A DNA stretch of 34,281 nt, from NCBI GenBank assembly GCA_004555425.1, contig SFID01000010.1:1-34281 (forward strand), given 5' to 3'. The notes beneath the pieces are model-generated. The model did no database searches, was not told the origin of the DNA, and worked only from the letters and a program-made list of their open reading frames with translations. The position numbers were made by a program, and so were the translations under genes. Below are positions 21,901-30,327 of this stretch, piece by piece. Every line of letters begins with the position of its first letter. The stretch's first letter is position 1. Source of the DNA: Bacteroidales bacterium. Lineage in GTDB: Bacteria > Bacteroidota > Bacteroidia > Bacteroidales > Bacteroidaceae.

Positions 21901-23020
21901 CCCCCTTCGGAAACTGCATAGTGGCGCAGTGGAGCGACCCGTGTTGGACTATGAGGGCTGTGCAGTCAATACCTACGATGTCGTGGGAGGGGAAGGCCTG
22001 TTGGATGATGGCCTTGGCGGCACGGTCCTTCTCGGGTTGGTTGTACGTGGGGTAGAGAACGGCGGAGTTCATGACGAGATAGTTCGCGTAGGTGGCCGGT
22101 AGTCGTTCGCCGTCCTCGTCATAAATCGCATCGGGTAGGGGGAGGGCCAGCAGGCGATAAGGTTTGCCTTCGCGGGTCAGGAAGGTTTGCAACTGCTCCT
22201 CCATTGCCCGCAGTTCTGCATAGTGCTCGTCCGCCGTATCATCGCAGCGCACGTACAGTATCGTGTCGTGCGGACAGAGGCGAGCCAATGTGTCGATATG
22301 GCTGTCCGTGTCGTCGCCCGCCAGTGCGCCGTGGTCCAGCCACAGCACGCGGTCAACACCGAAATCTTCCGCTAGGCGGAGTTCCACCTGCCCTTTGTCG
22401 TACTGCGGATTGCGGTTGGGATTGAGCAGACAGGTTGAAGTAGTCAGTAGGGTGCCGAGGCCATCGCTCTCGATGCTGCCCCCTTCCAGCTCAAAGTCAA
22501 GGCGGTCCACGTAGTTGCCCCGCAGGATGCCCGCATCGTGCAGTTGGCGATTGATGGCGTTGTCCAGCGCCGCCTCAAACTTGCCGCCCCAACCATTGAA
22601 GCGGTAGTCCAGCAGTTGGGTGCCCGCCGTGTCTAGCACGGTCAGGAAGGCGTGGTCGCGTGCCCAGGTGTCGTTCGTTGGGCAGGCAAAGTAGGTGATG
22701 TTCGCCGTGGCGCGTTGGGGCAGTTGCTCTTCGAGGAGTGCGCGCACCGTTTCGGGCTGCGGATGAACGATAAGCAGGCGTTCGCGCGAGGCAATGGCGT
22801 AGGCCAGTTGCACATAGCATTTCTCCACGCGCTCCAACATCGGTGCCCAGTCCGTCTCGGCGTGCGGCCACGTCAGTTGTACGCCACTCTGCGGAAACCA
22901 TTCAGGCAGCAAAGTCTTGCGTGTGCGATGCAGGGGCGCTTCCATACGTTCGCCTTTGAGGAATAGTTCTAGGTCAAGCGAGTCCTGCGAAGTTTTGGGT
23001 GGGAGGGTGAAGAGGCCCAT
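21875..23020 (-). CDS. aguA: Agmatine deiminase
   Basis: The 381-residue protein belongs to the porphyromonas-type peptidyl-arginine deiminase family. Motifs include LPEWFPQSGVQLTWPHAETDW (split: LPEWFPQSG at 38-46), NDTWARDHAFLT, ELEGGSIESDG, WLDHGALAGDDTDSHID, and the catalytic Cys365 in GSLHCATMQFPKG. It converts agmatine to N-carbamoylputrescine and ammonia, feeding AguB. The start at 23020 is AT-rich upstream; an alternative ATG at 22945 would remove a 25-residue non-conserved extension. The residues after the family-typical MQFPKG end (VVGSSTPL) are encoded by a hairpin module of array 7. It lies 61 nt downstream of fkp on the same strand. Confidence 0.9.
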   Translation of the reverse strand: MGLFTLPPKTSQDSLDLELFLKGERMEAPLHRTRKTLLPEWFPQSGVQLTWPHAETDWAPMLERVEKCYVQLAYAIASRERLLIVHPQPETVRALLEEQLPQRATANITYFACPTNDTWARDHAFLTVLDTAGTQLLDYRFNGWGGKFEAALDNAINRQLHDAGILRGNYVDRLDFELEGGSIESDGLGTLLTTSTCLLNPNRNPQYDKGQVELRLAEDFGVDRVLWLDHGALAGDDTDSHIDTLARLCPHDTILYVRCDDTADEHYAELRAMEEQLQTFLTREGKPYRLLALPLPDAIYDEDGERLPATYANYLVMNSAVLYPTYNQPEKDRAAKAIIQQAFPSHDIVGIDCTALIVQHGSLHCATMQFPKGVVGSSTPL

Positions 23021-23081
23021 GTCTGAGGTATTTAGATGATGGTTTTTCTGGTTTATTCGATGACAGAGTGGATGAAACTGC

Positions 23082-25958
23082 CTAACTGAACGAAGTTTGC
23101 AGGCCCTGCTGCGAGATGTCCATGCGAACGAAGCGTGCGTTGGGCGACAGGCGTTCTTCTTCCAGCAGTTGCTGAATGCGACGCGCCGCCTCGGTATCCT
23201 TGGCCACCATGTAGAGGAAGCCGCCGCCGCCTGCACCGGGCAGTTTGTAGCCTGCGCAGAGGTCGTCCACCTTCTGGCAGAGGGCTTCGATGATGGGCGG
23301 GTTTGTGCCAGCGTCCAAGAGCTTGTTTTGCGTCCAGGTCGTACGGAGCAGTGCGCCGTAGCGGTCGAAGTCGCCCAGTTGCAAGGCATCGAACATCTCC
23401 ATGGCGTGGCCCTTCATTTCGTCGAGGAGGGCAAGGTGGCGGCCCGAGTTGAGGAACATTCCACGAACGATTTCCGTCAAGATATGTTTGGCGGTGCGCG
23501 TCACGCCCGTATAGTAGAGCAGATGGCAGGGGCGCATATCGGGATTGGTGAAGAGCGTATCGGGCAGCCAGCGCGGTGTGGCCGACTGGTTGATGCCCGC
23601 CGAGGTTTGCAGGAGCTTGATACCGTGCAGCACGCCGCCATATTGGTCCTGCCATCCGCCGCCCGTGGTCAGCAGTTGTTCCAGCACGAGGGTGCGCGAG
23701 GCTATTTCGTTCTTGTCCCAGCCGAGGGCGCAGAAATCGCTCAGGCCGCCGAGCACCGTGGCTGCCAGAATGCTGCTCGTGCCCAGCCCCGAACCAGCGG
23801 GGATGGCCGAGAGCAGGGTGATTTCTATGCCGCAGCCGAAGGCTTCCAACTGTGCGCGAAGGGTGGGGTAGGACTCCGCTGAGAATCGCGGCAGGAAACC
23901 CGCCAGCGACAGGGCTGCCTTGGGAATGGAGAACGGCGAACCGACTTGGTGATAGGCTGCCAGTTGTTCGTAGGTCTCAATGCGCTCCATTGCGCCGAGG
24001 TCAATGCTGCGACAAATGACCACAGGCTCGGGCGAGGGCTTGACATAGACTTGCAGGGGAGGCTGTCCGTTCATTTCGATGGCCATATTGACCACGTTGC
24101 CGCCGTTGAGCAGGCTGTAGGGCGGGGTGTCAGTCCATCCGCCGGCCACATCGATGCGCACCGGCGAGCGAGCCCACACGATTTGGTCCATATAGGTGTT
24201 CATGCGCGGCAGGCATTTGTGCTGCTCGGCCGTTTCGGTCAGTGCTTCGCGCAGCAAGGAGAAGGCTTTGTCGGACTCAGCGGCCGAACGCTGGGCGGCC
24301 TGTTCGCTACTGTCATAGCGCAGCACTTCCGAGCGGAACATCGCATCGTGAATCTGCGTCATCAGCGGTGCTTCCTCCGTGAGCGGTGCGGGCAGGTCAA
24401 GGCCCGCCTTGGCAAAATGCTGGGCCATGTCCTTCAGGTCCGTCTGATAGAACACGCTGCGCTGCCAGTTGGCGGCCAATGCTTGAATGTTTTCTTTTTG
24501 GAAGGTTTCGCGCTGTTCCCACGAACGAGCCAGATTGGCCTGTGCCGAAATCTCGTCGGCCGAGAGGCGCGGCAGGCTTTCCCACAGGGCCGTTAGGTCC
24601 TCCGCTGGCGTGGGCGCGATGAACCAGTGCAGCAGTCGTTCCATCTCCTCGAGGTCCTCGGAGACGGGGAAGAGACGTGCGGCCTGCAGGTCGTCGGTGC
24701 GGCCGAGCAGGGCGGCATCAATGTGGCGCGCTTGGAGCCATTCGTTCACGGGCTGGCCCAAGAAAAGGGTGGAGGCATCCTCCACGTTTCCGCGGAAAGC
24801 ATCGGCATAACCGTAGGGTCGCAGGGCAAATCCCGCACTGCCGATGGGCACGATGTCCAGGCAGATACCATCAGAGAGTGTGACGTGCCAGTCGTTGCGA
24901 GGCACGCCCGTGATAATATTGTGTGCCGAATAGTGCCAGCCCTCGCCGAGGTAGGAATTTTCAATCCAGATATGCGTATTGTCTTTGTCGGGACGATGGT
25001 GGACGAAGCAGTTTTGCGTGAATACCGCAGGCTGTCGTTTAATGCCTCGCTTGAGGATGTAGCGCTGGTCCTTTACTAGGTTTTGAATGGCCAAGGAGGA
25101 GGTGATGAGTTCGGGCGCCGTCCCGAAATGATAGAACTCGCCACCGGGTAGCGGCAGGATGGCCACCGACAGGTCGGCCAGGTCGGCATCGGGCGCTGTG
25201 GGGTGCAGACCGAGGGCGCAACCAAACTGCGAGTACAGGTCGTAGGCACGATGCTGCGGGCAATCGCCGTTGGCCGTGGGAATGAAAGGCGCTTTGGCTT
25301 CCAGATGGGCCACCGCCTTGTCCGAAAGCAGCCAGATGCCGATGTCCATCAGCAAGAAGTGCGTGCCCATGAGGCTTGCCTGCGTGTCGGTGTCGGGTTT
25401 CTGTAGCATGAAGTCCAATTTCGTAGGCTCGTTGCGGTTCATGAGGAACACGCCATGGTGCGAGGCCGTCACGCTGTCGGCCCACAGACCGAAGCAAACC
25501 ACGTCGGCCTCGGGAATCTCGCCCAGCGCGCCGTTGCTGCGCAGGAACACGTCGCCACTGGCCACAAGGGTGTGGATGTTCTTGGGCGCGCGCTGCATGA
25601 TTTTCTCGTAGAGCGGCAACTGGAGGTCCAGCAGATTTTGTCCGATGTGCTGACCGCGTGCCCAGCGAAACACGGGAATCGGTGTCAGCACCTTGCCGCA
25701 GGCGGCGTAGGCAGGCAGGCGGCGGCTCTGTCCGCCAGCGTGGAGGAGGATGCGCTTCTCCTGGGCCAGCCATTCGGCATAGGGAGCCTCGGGGGCTTCG
25801 GCTTGGTGGCAACTGTGGAGCAACCACGTGGTGCCACCGCCCGAACCGAGTTTGCGGTCGGCGGGGTCGGACGTAGCATAATAGGCAGCGGCCTCGTAGT
25901 TGGTGACTGCGTGGAAGGAGCGTGCCGCGTTGGCAGGCAGGGATAGTAAGGACTTCAT
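23082..25958 (-). CDS. fkp: Bifunctional fucokinase / L-fucose-1-phosphate guanylyltransferase
   Basis: The 958-residue protein matches Fkp of Bacteroides in length and architecture. The N-terminal pyrophosphorylase part has GSGGGTTWLL at 38-47 and HAGGQSRRLPAY at 73-84, the nucleotide-binding loop. The middle is a beta-helix-like region (about 300-430). The C-terminal part is a GHMP kinase with VRIDVAGGWTDTPPYS near 600, AIPAGSGLGTSSILAATV near 720 and LPGAGGGGFLYMV near 925. It phosphorylates L-fucose and transfers GMP to form GDP-L-fucose, used to fucosylate capsule and surface glycoproteins. Cytoplasmic. It is followed by aguA and preceded by GtrA on the same strand (88 nt). Confidence 0.93.
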   Translation of the reverse strand: MKSLLSLPANAARSFHAVTNYEAAAYYATSDPADRKLGSGGGTTWLLHSCHQAEAPEAPYAEWLAQEKRILLHAGGQSRRLPAYAACGKVLTPIPVFRWARGQHIGQNLLDLQLPLYEKIMQRAPKNIHTLVASGDVFLRSNGALGEIPEADVVCFGLWADSVTASHHGVFLMNRNEPTKLDFMLQKPDTDTQASLMGTHFLLMDIGIWLLSDKAVAHLEAKAPFIPTANGDCPQHRAYDLYSQFGCALGLHPTAPDADLADLSVAILPLPGGEFYHFGTAPELITSSLAIQNLVKDQRYILKRGIKRQPAVFTQNCFVHHRPDKDNTHIWIENSYLGEGWHYSAHNIITGVPRNDWHVTLSDGICLDIVPIGSAGFALRPYGYADAFRGNVEDASTLFLGQPVNEWLQARHIDAALLGRTDDLQAARLFPVSEDLEEMERLLHWFIAPTPAEDLTALWESLPRLSADEISAQANLARSWEQRETFQKENIQALAANWQRSVFYQTDLKDMAQHFAKAGLDLPAPLTEEAPLMTQIHDAMFRSEVLRYDSSEQAAQRSAAESDKAFSLLREALTETAEQHKCLPRMNTYMDQIVWARSPVRIDVAGGWTDTPPYSLLNGGNVVNMAIEMNGQPPLQVYVKPSPEPVVICRSIDLGAMERIETYEQLAAYHQVGSPFSIPKAALSLAGFLPRFSAESYPTLRAQLEAFGCGIEITLLSAIPAGSGLGTSSILAATVLGGLSDFCALGWDKNEIASRTLVLEQLLTTGGGWQDQYGGVLHGIKLLQTSAGINQSATPRWLPDTLFTNPDMRPCHLLYYTGVTRTAKHILTEIVRGMFLNSGRHLALLDEMKGHAMEMFDALQLGDFDRYGALLRTTWTQNKLLDAGTNPPIIEALCQKVDDLCAGYKLPGAGGGGFLYMVAKDTEAARRIQQLLEEERLSPNARFVRMDISQQGLQTSFS

Positions 25959-26046
25959 ATGGTGAAACTATTTTTCGATTGTTGGAAAGGGACTGGCGAG
26001 CAACTGATGCTGGCAATAGTCTTTTGGGCTAGGATTTTTCCTGAAC

Positions 26047-26430
26047 CTACCTAAAAGCAATGAGGCGATTGTACAGGTAGTTGAGGAGTGTGTAGAAGCA
26101 CATGCCGAGCAACTGCGCCAGGAGTTCGGGCAAGATGAGCAGCATTCCGCGAAACGCGCACCATTGCAACGCCCAGCAGATGCCTGTGCCCAAGAAGAAG
26201 AGGGCGGCTTCGCGCTCCCAACCTTTGCCAGGGCTGCGAAAGACCCAGAGTTTGTTGCACACAAAACTATTGATCATGCCAGCCAGATAACTCAGCAGAT
26301 TGGCCAAGTCAATATCTACGGACACAGCGCGCAAGGCCCAAAACAGCACAAAGGTTATTGCCGTGTTGAGCACGCCGACCAGTCCGAAGCGGACGAAGCG
26401 TAGGATTTCGCTGCGCGGAGGAAGCCTCAT
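26047..26430 (-). CDS. GtrA-family membrane protein
   Basis: The 127-residue protein has four hydrophobic helices and the GtrA signature RFVRFGLVGVLNT at the start, followed by LSYLAGMINSFVCNKLWVF. GtrA-family proteins are thought to help flip or position polyprenyl-linked sugars for surface glycan modification. The ATG at 26430 begins the family domain; the upstream open frame is a shadow of the GNAT gene. The stop codon TAG lies within a GAACCTACCT repeat word (26043-26052), so the last residue and stop derive from a family E repeat. The gene starts 37 nt after the GNAT gene, consistent with co-transcription. Confidence 0.85.
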   Translation of the reverse strand: MRLPPRSEILRFVRFGLVGVLNTAITFVLFWALRAVSVDIDLANLLSYLAGMINSFVCNKLWVFRSPGKGWEREAALFFLGTGICWALQWCAFRGMLLILPELLAQLLGMCFYTLLNYLYNRLIAFR

Positions 26431-26467
26431 TTTCTGCGGGAAAAGCAAAACGGGAAATGCTCCGCCC

Positions 26468-26923
26468 TTATTCGGCAGGCACTTCCAGTTTGTAAACATT
26501 CGTTTCGCGGCGCTGGTATCCCTCGCTCTGGTACAGATGGTTGGCTGCCACGCGCGAGGGGCGCGATGTGAGCAGGAGGCTTCCGCCACCCAGTTTTGCC
26601 ACTTCGCTGCGTACGTGTTGCAACAGCGTATGACCGAGGCCCTTTCCGCGGTGTGCATTATCAATTACGACATCTTCGACCCACCATTTCTGGCCTGTGA
26701 GCAAAGAGTACGTACCCAGCGTAATCATACCCACGATTTCGCCCGTTGGGATATGGCGAAGGAGGTAGAGCAACGTACATTCCGAGTCCAGGATGCGTGA
26801 GAGGAGTTCCATATCCATGGGGTGCTCCTTCGTGGAAAGTTGAGCCAAGAGATTTCTTACAGCAGCCAGCGTTTCGTCGTTGGCCTCAAGCGCACGGTCT
26901 ATGTGATATTCATTGTTGTTCAT
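26468..26923 (-). CDS. GNAT-family N-acetyltransferase
   Basis: The 151-residue protein is a single GNAT domain. VEDVVIDNAHRGKGLGHTLLQHV (acetyl-CoA binding loop RGKGLG at residues 92-97) and the preceding IVGMITLGTYSLLTG strand pair are typical. The late segment LLTSRPSRVAANHLYQSEGYQRRETNVY is the usual GNAT C-terminal motif. The acceptor substrate is unknown. It is the first gene of a likely GNAT-GtrA(-fkp) group on the minus strand. Confidence 0.85.
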   Translation of the reverse strand: MNNNEYHIDRALEANDETLAAVRNLLAQLSTKEHPMDMELLSRILDSECTLLYLLRHIPTGEIVGMITLGTYSLLTGQKWWVEDVVIDNAHRGKGLGHTLLQHVRSEVAKLGGGSLLLTSRPSRVAANHLYQSEGYQRRETNVYKLEVPAE

Positions 26924-26937
26924 AAGAAAGAGACTTA

Positions 26938-27075
26938 TTTAATTAGGAACTTAATTCAATTAGGAATTAGGAATTAGGAATTAGGAATTGGGAATGAGGA
27001 ATTAGGAATGAGAAGTTGGGAGATAGTATTAGGAATTCATCCTCATTGAAAGGAAATTCCTAATTTCTAATTCCT
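26938..27075. repeat. AATTAGG simple tandem repeats
   Basis: Imperfect repeats of a 7-bp word (AATTAGG/AATTAGGA with variants) run ahead of the GNAT gene, and an inverted counterpart appears near 27055-27075 (TTCCTAATTTCTAATTCCTA). Gene-free stretch 26924-27261 consists of this and array 8. Confidence 0.75.
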
Positions 27076-27083
27076 ACTTGTTC

Positions 27084-27261
27084 AAAGACTATTGAGCCAG
27101 CAGCCAAAGGCTGCGTTGAAACTAGGGGACGCAGTCCCCGACTGAAACTAGGAAGCCGCAGGCTTCCGCTGAAACTAGGGAGCAAAGCGACCGTTGAAAC
27201 TAGGGAGCGCAGCGACCATACTAGGGAGCGCAGCGACCGTTGCGATAGCAGCGACCGCTGC
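27084..27261 (+). repeat. Palindromic-module array 8, abutting the plsC gene end
   Basis: It starts with AGACTATTGAGCCAGCAGCC. It continues with GCAGCC-AAA-GGCTGC, GGGGAC-GCA-GTCCCC and GGAAGCC-GCA-GGCTTCC, then modules GGGAGC-AAA-GCGACC and GGGAGC-GCA-GCGACC whose two arms come from different stem types. Linkers are GTTGAAACTAGG or GCTGAAACTAGG. The plsC stop codon (27262-27264) is adjacent. Confidence 0.88.
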
Positions 27262-28020
27262 TCACTGGTCCTTGTTCTCCACATAGCCCTGGTGCCGCTC
27301 GGGAAGGGCAGCCATGATGACGCGATAGGATTCGTCCATCGTTTGGCGGATATCTTCGCTGCCGTGTCCCTTGGGCGGGATGGGCTGGTGGATGATGAGG
27401 CGCATGGGATGGTAGTCCACGAAGTTGAAGCCCTTCATGCGAGGCAGCACGTCAAAAGAACCATCAATGGTGATGGGAACAACGGGCAGTTGAAGTTCAT
27501 CGGCTAGTTGGAATGCGCCTTTGCGGAAGATGCCCATGTGTCCTGTGAAGGTGCGCGAGCCTTCAGGGAATACCGTCAGCGACGTGCCGCCCTGCAGGGT
27601 ACGGCGCGCCTGGTCAATGGTCTGCTGAATCTTCTTCGGGCCCGACTTATCCACAAAGATATGGCCCGCCTTTTCGCACGCCAGACCAACCAAGAAAATC
27701 TTGCGCAGTGACTTCTTCATCATCCATTTGAAGTTGCGGCCCAGGAATCCGTAGATGAGGAAAATATCCATGGGACCTTGGTGGTTGGCTACGAAGACGT
27801 AACTCTGACCAGGCACCAAGTTCTCCCTTCCTTCGACATGGATGGGCAGGAGCAGGAGGCGGCACACCGTCCACGCCCAAATCTTGCCAGGGTAATAGCC
27901 CCAGAAATTGCCGAATCCTGTGAAGCATCCCAGGATGGTGATGATGGCGCAAAGCCCTGTGGCAACGAGGGCCAAGGGAAGGACAATGAGAAATTGGTAA
28001 ATGCGATAGAGAATATTCAT
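27262..28020 (-). CDS. plsC: 1-acyl-sn-glycerol-3-phosphate acyltransferase (PlsC family)
   Basis: The 252-residue protein has an N-terminal membrane segment (about residues 10-35) and the PlsC motifs. These are NHQGPMD at 79-85 (the HxxxxD catalytic block) and FPEGSRT at 151-157 (glycerophosphate binding), with VVPITIDGSFDVLPR further on. It transfers an acyl chain to lysophosphatidic acid to make phosphatidic acid at the inner membrane. It lies 14 nt downstream of the metallophosphoesterase gene, so they are probably one transcript. Other acyltransferases of the family cannot be excluded. Confidence 0.87.
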   Translation of the reverse strand: MNILYRIYQFLIVLPLALVATGLCAIITILGCFTGFGNFWGYYPGKIWAWTVCRLLLLPIHVEGRENLVPGQSYVFVANHQGPMDIFLIYGFLGRNFKWMMKKSLRKIFLVGLACEKAGHIFVDKSGPKKIQQTIDQARRTLQGGTSLTVFPEGSRTFTGHMGIFRKGAFQLADELQLPVVPITIDGSFDVLPRMKGFNFVDYHPMRLIIHQPIPPKGHGSEDIRQTMDESYRVIMAALPERHQGYVENKDQ

Positions 28021-28034
28021 GAGGTGATAACAGA

Positions 28035-29216
28035 TTATTCTTGGTTATTATTTTTTTCCGTGCGTAGGGTGATGAGTGTCAGTTCTGCCCAAGCACCGAG
28101 GCGGAAGGGAATCAAGACTTCGCCCGTGCCGAGATTGACATACAGGGCGCGCTGGCCGTCGTAGTAGGGTCCGCCCCATTCATCGTAAATCCAAGCAGCG
28201 GGCGAGAAACCGCCCATCTGAAACTGCATGCCGTGGGTGTGGCCCGACAGGGTGAGGTCAATGTTTGTCTGGGGCAGCACAGCACGCCGCCAATGTGTGG
28301 GGTCGTGCGAGAGGAGCACCTTGAACGTAGTGCTGTCCACGCCCTGCTGCGCCCGTTTCAGGTCGGCCCGTGCAGGGAAAGGCGGACGGCCATCGTTCTC
28401 CACACCGATGATGGCAATGCTGTCGTTGTTGCGGCGGACGATGTGGCTCTCGTTGAGCAGCAGGTGCCACCCCAGGTTGCGCTGCTCCTCTTGGAGGCGG
28501 CGGATGTCGGCCAGACTGTCGGCCGAGGTGGGCCAGCGGAAATATTGTGCGTAGTCGTGGTTGCCCATGACCGAGATGATACCGTCCGTGGCCCGAATGC
28601 CCGAGAGAATGTCGCGGAAGGCTTCCACCTCATCGGCATGATAGTTGACGAGGTCGCCCGTGAAGACCACTAGGTCGGGCTCGCAGGCGTTAATCTCGTG
28701 GACCACATTCTCCACCACGCCCTCGCGGCCGCGCAGGGTGCCGAGGTGGAGGTCGGAGATTTGCACGATGCGATAGCCATCAAAGGCTTTCGGCAACCGC
28801 GCGCTCGTATAGGTGAACTCCTTCACCTGTATCTGGCGATAGCCCAAGGTGAATCCGAAGAGCATGGCCAGCAGGAAAAAGCCACCCACACACCATCCCA
28901 CGCGCGAAGTCCAAAGAGAAAGTTGGCGATGACGGCGGCGCAGGCGGGCAGCCAAGGCAAAGATGGGCGCGGCCAACGTTTCGGGAACAATCAGACAAAG
29001 GGCGGTGCCAATGAGCATGCCTTTCCAATAGTCAGCCTGTGCAGAATAACTCTCGCCCCACGCCATATATATAAGGGCAATGAGCAGGCTGATGTGCGGC
29101 AGAGCAAAGAGCAAGCGCGCACGCCCCGACCAGCGCCACCGCAGTTCGCAGCGGTCAATCGCCCAAGCAGGAAGCGTGAGCAGCAGGACTAGGAGGATTA
29201 GGATGCGAAGGAGCAA
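28035..29216 (-). CDS. Membrane-anchored metallophosphoesterase
   Basis: The 393-residue protein has four hydrophobic segments (about residues 4-20, 37-57, 68-90 and 107-126) followed by a calcineurin-like phosphoesterase domain. Metal-binding motifs are SDLH at 154-157, FTGDLVNYH near 185-193, GNHD at 218-221, SHDP, and GHTHG near 328. Relatives include YkuE/LpxH-like and UDP-diacylglucosamine hydrolase-like enzymes; the substrate is not evident, though a lipid or nucleotide phosphodiester is likely. The open frame begins at a TTG codon. This is the best start visible because the next Met is beyond the first helix. It is between the MetH-activation protein and plsC. Confidence 0.83.
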   Translation of the reverse strand: MLLRILILLVLLLTLPAWAIDRCELRWRWSGRARLLFALPHISLLIALIYMAWGESYSAQADYWKGMLIGTALCLIVPETLAAPIFALAARLRRRHRQLSLWTSRVGWCVGGFFLLAMLFGFTLGYRQIQVKEFTYTSARLPKAFDGYRIVQISDLHLGTLRGREGVVENVVHEINACEPDLVVFTGDLVNYHADEVEAFRDILSGIRATDGIISVMGNHDYAQYFRWPTSADSLADIRRLQEEQRNLGWHLLLNESHIVRRNNDSIAIIGVENDGRPPFPARADLKRAQQGVDSTTFKVLLSHDPTHWRRAVLPQTNIDLTLSGHTHGMQFQMGGFSPAAWIYDEWGGPYYDGQRALYVNLGTGEVLIPFRLGAWAELTLITLRTEKNNNQE

Positions 29217-29218
29217 GG

Positions 29219-29335
29219 CTGGTTAGTTAGGAGTTAGGAGTTAGGAGTGGCTAGGGCAATCTCCTCTAGGATCCTCTAGAATTTCTAGAATTTCTAGAAT
29301 GTCTAGAATCCTCTAGAATCTTCTAGGACCCTAAA
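29219..29335. repeat. TCTAGAAT-type simple repeats between two genes
   Basis: Repeats of CTCTAGAA, TTCTAGAA and GTCTAGAA (XbaI-like palindromes) run through about 29255-29325, after two GTTAGGAGTTAGGA copies. They end next to the stop codon of the upstream gene. Confidence 0.75.
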
Positions 29336-30300
29336 TTTTTCAAGAAGCGGCGGAGCCTCTCAACGGGCAGGCCGCGGCGCAGGGCATAGTCCTTGAGCTG
29401 GTCTTCGCCAATAGGGCCAACGGCAAAGTGGCGCGTGGCGGGATGGGCTAGGATAAGGCCCGATACCGAAGCCAGCGGTTGCATCATGCCGCTCTCCGTC
29501 AGGTGAATGCCGATGGCTGAGAAATCAATGAGTTCGTCCAGCAGGAAATTCAGGCTTAGGTCGGGCAGCGAGGGGTAGCCCACTGCGGGTCGGCGGCCGT
29601 GGTAGTTTTCGGCAAAGAGTTGGGCGGGCGTCAACTGTTCCTCGGGGGCGAATCCCCAGATGCGTCGGCGCACATCCTCGTGGAGGCGTTCGGCGGTGGC
29701 TTCGGCCAATCGTTCGCCCAACGTCTGTGCCAGGAGTTGGCGATAGGCATCGTCGGCCGCATATTCCATGATGCCTGCATCCACGGTGGCGGCAAAGATG
29801 CCAAGGGCCGAGGCACAGGTCAGGGCATAGTCGGCATCGTCGGGGCGACATGGCAACGGCAGGCGAAATGCTACCTGTTCCGAGAGGTGGCGCGGGGCGA
29901 TAAAATCCGCCAGGCACAGGAGCGGTGCCGTTTCTCCGCCCGCCGTGCGCTCGGCCCTTTGTTGCCGCAACAGGGGCAGGCGGCAATCGCCGCGCTCACT
30001 CCTTATTATAATATTGTCTCCCTCGCTGTAGGCAGGGAAGATGCCTAGGCGGGCGTGTGTTTGATATTTTGTGGACAATTCCTCCAGGAGTTGCCGCGCA
30101 TCAGCCAGCAGGCGCAACACCTCTTCGGCCTTCCCGTGTTCTGCCGCAGGCCATTGCGCGAGCCACGTGGCCCGACAGGCTGGGCAGTCGTGCGCATAGG
30201 CGGCCGATGCCATGCGTGCGGGCAGTCCCCAGGCGGTGAGGAAGTACGCCCAGTTGATGTAGGGCGCAAGGGTAGGGAGGGAATAGTCGTAAGTATTCAA
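29323..30300 (-). CDS. Stand-alone MetH activation-domain protein
   Basis: The 325-residue protein matches the vitamin B12-dependent methionine synthase activation domain (C-terminal MetH domain). Characteristic segments are RIWGFAPEEQL, then NYHGRRPAVGYPSLPDLS, then GIHLTESGMMQPLASVSGL and HFAVGPIGEDQLKDYA, which in MetH bind S-adenosylmethionine. The YINWAYFLTAWG opening is also typical. No homocysteine, folate or cobalamin domain is present, so it may act in trans on a MetH lacking this domain, or serve another corrinoid protein. It begins at a TTG codon 27 nt after pyrC; the domain opening supports that start. Confidence 0.85.
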   Translation of the reverse strand: MNTYDYSLPTLAPYINWAYFLTAWGLPARMASAAYAHDCPACRATWLAQWPAAEHGKAEEVLRLLADARQLLEELSTKYQTHARLGIFPAYSEGDNIIIRSERGDCRLPLLRQQRAERTAGGETAPLLCLADFIAPRHLSEQVAFRLPLPCRPDDADYALTCASALGIFAATVDAGIMEYAADDAYRQLLAQTLGERLAEATAERLHEDVRRRIWGFAPEEQLTPAQLFAENYHGRRPAVGYPSLPDLSLNFLLDELIDFSAIGIHLTESGMMQPLASVSGLILAHPATRHFAVGPIGEDQLKDYALRRGLPVERLRRFLKNLGS

Positions 30301-30327
30301 TGCAGAAAAAATAGACAGGGGGGAGGG

